Origin: Agrypnia vestita
Lineage: Eukaryota > Arthropoda > Insecta > Trichoptera > Phryganeidae
Length of the DNA: 64,000 nucleotides
Direction: 5' to 3'
Assembly: GCA_016648135.1 (NCBI GenBank)
Contig: JADDOH010002594.1
Location: 41,268-105,267, forward strand
Part shown: in pieces, positions 60,374 to 64,000 of the stretch
How positions within the stretch are numbered: position 1 is the stretch's first letter
Layout of the letters: every line of letters begins with the position of its first letter
Position numbers and translations under genes: made by a program
Notes under the pieces: generated by a model
Seen by the model: the letters and a program-made list of their open reading frames with translations, nothing else
The model's database searches: none
Told to the model about the DNA's origin: nothing

Positions 60374-60894
60374 CAGGTTGTAATAGAGCTAGTCCGCAAT
60401 CCTTTACAGGTGGATTTCTGACTTGATTATCTGTCGAAAAAAATTCAAGCAACCATAACTTAATACCAATAGTTAAGGAGAAAAGTGACATCAAAGTTTG
60501 CATTTTTTAAAATATTTCTGACTTATTTTTCACAAAACGTCGCAGTATCTTTGCGGTAACTTATACCGATTGTGAAAAATTCATTCGTTTCAATAAAAGT
60601 TAAATAAACTAATAAAAATCCTGGAATGTTTTTCAAATTGGAATTGAAAGGTTTCTCTCATTTTACTTAACTTGTAATAAAGGGAATGAATTTTTATGGG
60701 AGATTTAAGTTTCTGTTATGATAGTTATGATAACATTTTTCCAAAAATAAGTCAGAAATATTGGAAAAAACACTTTGATGTTGCAAATCTCCTTAACTAT
60801 TGATATCAGGTCATGGCTGCTTAAATATTTTCGACTCATAATCAAGACAGAAATCCACCTGTAAAGTATTGTGGACTAGCTCTGATACACCCTA
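60374..60894. mobile_element. Foldback MITE (521 bp), CAGGGTGT family, complete
   Basis: Arms of about 170 bases: left CAGGTTGTAATAGAGCTAGT, 'ctttacaggtggatttctga' and 'tttctgacttatttt', mirrored at 60,725-60,894. Flanked by TACA on both sides (60370-60373, 60895-60898). Partial relatives lie at 13.3, 38.25 and 39.5-39.7 kb. Confidence 0.8.
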
Positions 60895-61162
60895 TACATA
60901 ACATATCTTTGTTTCTCTATTCTAATACGATAAATTATTTTAATGCTATAACGTGTAATGAATATTAAAATAGCCGTTTAAGATTTTTTCTACTATAATC
61001 CTAGATTTTATATTATAATCTTAGTCTCTACTGATTGCACACGCTGACACGAGAAGATTCCTCTGCACGGGTGGGAATCCTCTCCAATACAACCTAAACC
61101 AACAAAGTTTTATTTGTAGTTATTTTACTTTATGTTAATAAATTTGTTTGAAACGTTAGTTC

Positions 61163-61305
61163 GTAGCCTAGTAGAGTGGCATAATCCACAAATATAACAA
61201 AAAAAAATGTGTAATCTTATCTTATATTTTTATTGTTAATTTATTATTAAGTACCTATATATTGTAAACAAGGATTTTTTGAAATAAATAAATAAAATAA
61301 AAAAT
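61163..61305 (+). repeat. Retroposon 3' tail, copy 2
   Basis: The same block series as 44,083-44,225 ('gcctagtagagtggcataat', 'gtaaacaaggattttttgaa') ending in (AATA)n. Confidence 0.7.
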
Positions 61306-62056
61306 AACTTTTTAAGCCGCAGTTTATAAAGAAGTCAACCATATTGAATAAACAATATTGTTTGTCTCTGTTACATGAAAAATTAACATAACAGTGTTCT
61401 TAGTTTCTTGCATGTGATTTTTCCACTTGAAATTTTTGTCTATTGTAAATATACATATAAATCTTATACAAACATAAAAATTCTAAGATGCGTGTCCACG
61501 GATAAAAAAAACTTCAAAATTATGAAAAACAGCGAAAAAGTACCGTTAACTGCTCACTCATTCGTTGTGTAGAAAGAACAGACTTGCTTCAGTTGAGGTA
61601 TATCGACTTTTATCGTTTCTCTTCGCTTGTCTCAAAGATAAAGTTTCATCCATAAACACGTACTTAAACTTTAACTATAACTAGACCTTAATACTGGGGC
61701 TTACTTGATTTCGCAACACTTCTCAAACTTCAGTGTCATTCACTGCGAAACTTTCGTCACTTAAATACTTAACCCTTATCATCCTCAATGTTGGAAATGA
61801 ACGCAGTGTAGAAAGCAGTCCAACGTAGAAAACTTGAATTGAGATGAAAGCACATTTTATGATAAATGTCAATTATAAATTGCACACAACAATATTTATT
61901 TAATCTTTAAGATCTTTAAAATTATTTAGAGGTTTTATGAATGGATTTTGTTTTTTTGTAAATTGTAAAGGTTTTAACGTTTAAGATGGGAATAACAACA
62001 TTTTCACAAGGCGATTATTAAGTTATTAAAATTAATAATTAACTATAAATGTTATA
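61306..62056. other. AT-rich, nothing recognised
   Basis: No gene or repeat supported. Confidence 0.4.
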
Positions 62057-62096
62057 AACTAATTTTGTTAAAACCACTTAATTATTGAAAAAATTC

Positions 62097-62129
62097 AACA
62101 TGTTTCAAAGCCAATGGCTTCTTCGTCAG
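62097..62129 (-). ncRNA. Hammerhead-like ribozyme core, 62-kb left arm
   Basis: Minus strand CTGACGA, extra A, stem II GAAGCC/GGCTTT (terminal G-U) with loop ATT, GAA, self-complementary ACATGT, T at the cleavage position. Confidence 0.6.
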
Positions 62130-62171
62130 GATAACAAAAATAACTATAATTATATAATTATTTTTGTTATC

Positions 62172-62204
62172 CTGACGAAGAAGCCATTGGCTTCGAAACA
62201 TGTT
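62172..62204 (+). ncRNA. Hammerhead-like ribozyme core, 62-kb right arm
   Basis: CTGACGA, extra A, stem II GAAGCC/GGCTTC with loop ATT (fully paired), GAA, self-complementary ACATGT and T. Confidence 0.6.
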
Positions 62205-62245
62205 GAATTTTTTTCAATAAATAAGTGGTTTTAACAAAGTTAATT

Positions 62246-63330
62246 TATATCAATCATAATTATGTTACCACAAAAAAAATTGCTATATTTGAAGAAGAAG
62301 TTAATTATTAACTTTTTATATTTTTTTCTATTTTCTATCTGGCACAGTAAGAAAATTTGAAGTTTTAACCTCCTTTTATTATTTTATTAAAATGAGATAT
62401 CTCCGATCGACTCTAAAATATAAAAAAATTATAAAAAAAATGTATTGTTAGCAAATTAATTTTTTTTAATTACATTTTTTATAAAAATAAAATATTGACA
62501 AAATTTACATTTCTATTATTATTTTAATAATATTTCAAATAACGCGAAAATCCGTCAACAACATATGTGACAGTAGAAATGGAAGCTCTGGAACGTGTTT
62601 CTCCAATTTTTGCCACAAAAATGTTGAAAACAATCTCACACGTGTAATCAAGAAATATTATCCATGTATGAAGAATCAACTCAATACGAAGTATATCATT
62701 TAAATTTTTTTAATGCGAATATCTGATATTTTTTCTCCACTACCGCGACTCATTAGGACGCATAATATCATTTACAAAGCAATATAGACATATTGTCAGA
62801 AGACAAATCAAAATTCAAATGGAACCTTTTATTGCAATCGATAACATGATCATTGATGTAAGAGATAAAAGAACTTCCTTGGATTATTACACCTTTTTCT
62901 TTGTTCATTGTCTGTCAGTCCGCCCGTCCGTCCCCGTAACTTCGTGCGATGTCCGTAATTTCGTTCGTAATCTTGGCTAAAATACATAATTTGGGACTTG
63001 AAGACCATTAAGCACCTCTGTATATATTCATTCTTTTCATTATTTTTGTATTATTTTTTAACATGCCTGTGTTTTTCCGCTAATAATTAAGTTTCTTTTT
63101 CTTTTGTTTAAATTTTTTTATTCTTTCTTGTTACATAATTTTTAACATGCCTTAGTTTAATTCATAAATATTTATCATTACTAACATATTTCTAAATATG
63201 GAGACCTGTAATTGGCCATCTATATTATATCAATGTTTTCTACGCTTCTTTGTTGTGCTGTTGGTCTTCCGTGAATATTAAATAAATAAATATTGCTGCG
63301 CCCCTTAATTATTATTATTTATTTATTCAC
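62246..63330. other. AT-rich, nothing recognised
   Basis: No gene or repeat supported. Confidence 0.4.
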
Positions 63331-63870
63331 TTTTCGCTTTCAAATCCCACCGCACGATTTCTCTCGCCCCATCCTTCCGCCGACTTGCAGACGCGTCATC
63401 ACATCGGCCGCGATAGCTGTGCCCGAATACCGCCGGCGTATCTCGCGGAACATGATAGTCAAAAAGCGTCGCTCGAACCGGCGAACTTTCCCATTCTAGT
63501 TTCGGCAGGTCTGATAAGTTTGCGGTGCATCGTCATTAGCGCGAGGGGGCGCACTTAACGAGGGGCGGTTGGCTACGCCCACCCTCCACCCCGAAGTGGC
63601 GCTATTCCGCCCAACTGCCTGCCGCTAAAACGGTACGTCTACTTATTTCTAGAACGAGATTGGCAATCGTGAAGTTGCGCGGAAAATTTACTCGATTAAA
63701 AAAAATGCAACTGGTGGCGAAGAAAACAGATTTCTAAGGGTGCGCGCGCACTAGCGTTTTTTCGCCGCGCGGCGAAAAACCTGCGATATTTTGACGCGCG
63801 GCGAAAACAGCAGGCGAGCGCACTGCGGCATAATGCCGCCGATCGTTTTTGAACGACGGGCAGTTCTTTA
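63331..63870. other. GC-rich island with palindromes at the right edge
   Basis: Strong local rise in G+C and CpG. It contains the perfect 22-bp palindrome TTTTTCGCCGC/GCGGCGAAAAA (63758-63779), the 12-bp GTGCGCGCGCAC (63740-63751) and a third related GCGCGGCGAAAA (about 63,795). It could be a promoter-associated island of a gene right of the window or a GC-rich transposon. The 68-codon frame at 63.3-63.5 kb has no family resemblance. Confidence 0.4.
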
Positions 63871-64000
63871 AAATATTTGGTGAACTTAACAATTACCCAG
63901 AAAAATTATCGAATGAATAATGAATGTTTTTTGAACTTTTAAAACTAGAACCTTCTATCACATATAAAAATACTCCATTCAGAAATGTTTAATGTTTCTT

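Larger units (their letters stand above)
62057..62245. mobile_element. Palindromic hammerhead-bearing element, near-perfect hairpin
   Basis: Arms of about 85 bases ('ttgttaaaaccactta', 'aaattcaacatgttt', 'cttcttcgtcaggataacaa') mirror around 62,150 with almost no spacer. Two hammerhead-like cores, both with all invariant bases, point away from each other. The outer 'ttgttaaaaccact' is shared with the 18.7-kb palindrome, linking the families. No clear target duplication was seen. Confidence 0.8.

Overview
This looks like an insect nuclear genome segment, probably lepidopteran. The evidence is an intron-split Rab1 gene of insect type, an interstitial block of the insect telomere repeat TTAGG, a mariner transposon, several non-LTR retrotransposon (LINE) remnants, a Penelope-like element (PLE) fragment, three tRNA-derived SINE families and many AT-rich inverted-repeat elements. 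The order-level call is inference; no ribosomal or mitochondrial marker is present.

Only one conserved host gene is recognisable. Rab1 runs leftwards. Its first coding exon (5623-5636) encodes MNPEY up to a GTAAGT donor. A 2.77-kb intron carries a SINE. The second exon (2591-2855) encodes the P-loop, switch I and switch II. The rest of the gene must lie beyond the left edge. Everything right of about 6 kb is gene-poor and made largely of repeats. One 86-codon Cys/Lys/Arg-rich ORF at 8.0 kb is uncertain.

Layout: 0-2.6 kb, presumed Rab1 intron 2 with a CRE-containing tandem duplication, a 32-bp minisatellite and a LINE scrap; 2.6-5.8 kb, Rab1; 8.0 kb, small ORF; 8.8-10.2 kb, TTAGG block and a 130-bp tandem array; 11.8-13.1 kb, full-length but broken mariner with TA duplication; 13.2-14.2 kb, inverted-repeat element with a LINE end; 18.2-19.3 kb, palindromic ribozyme-bearing insertion inside another repeat; 20.3-22.2 kb, LINE apparently split by a 1.1-kb foldback; 22.7-27.1 kb, SINEs and a seven-copy TIR family, one copy holding a candidate solo LTR; 28.3 kb, second palindrome; 28.9-39.7 kb, LINE fragments and SINEs; 40-43.4 kb, TIR copies, LINE and a ribozyme motif; 45.6-49.5 kb, MITE, CR1/L2-type LINE and a PLE inside a SINE; 51-55.6 kb, MITE, nested palindromes, second foldback and an LTR-like repeat; 60-62.3 kb, foldback MITE and a further ribozyme palindrome; 63.3-63.9 kb, GC-rich.

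The main observation is a set of hammerhead-ribozyme-like cores (CUGANGA, hairpin, GAA, self-complementary stem III) at about 18.8, 19.1, 28.4, 43.3, 48.9, 52.2, 52.5, 62.1 and 62.2 kb, with degenerate ones at 31.8 and 52.7 kb. They use different stem II sequences that keep pairing. One sits just 3' of a PLE GIY-YIG endonuclease fragment. Most others are arranged head-to-head in long palindromes, three of which are flanked by 10-14 bp direct repeats like target-site duplications. Hammerhead motifs are already known in PLEs. The head-to-head palindromic form and the nested insertions are what merit follow-up. Every such core has one extra base between CUGANGA and stem II, so catalytic activity is unproven.
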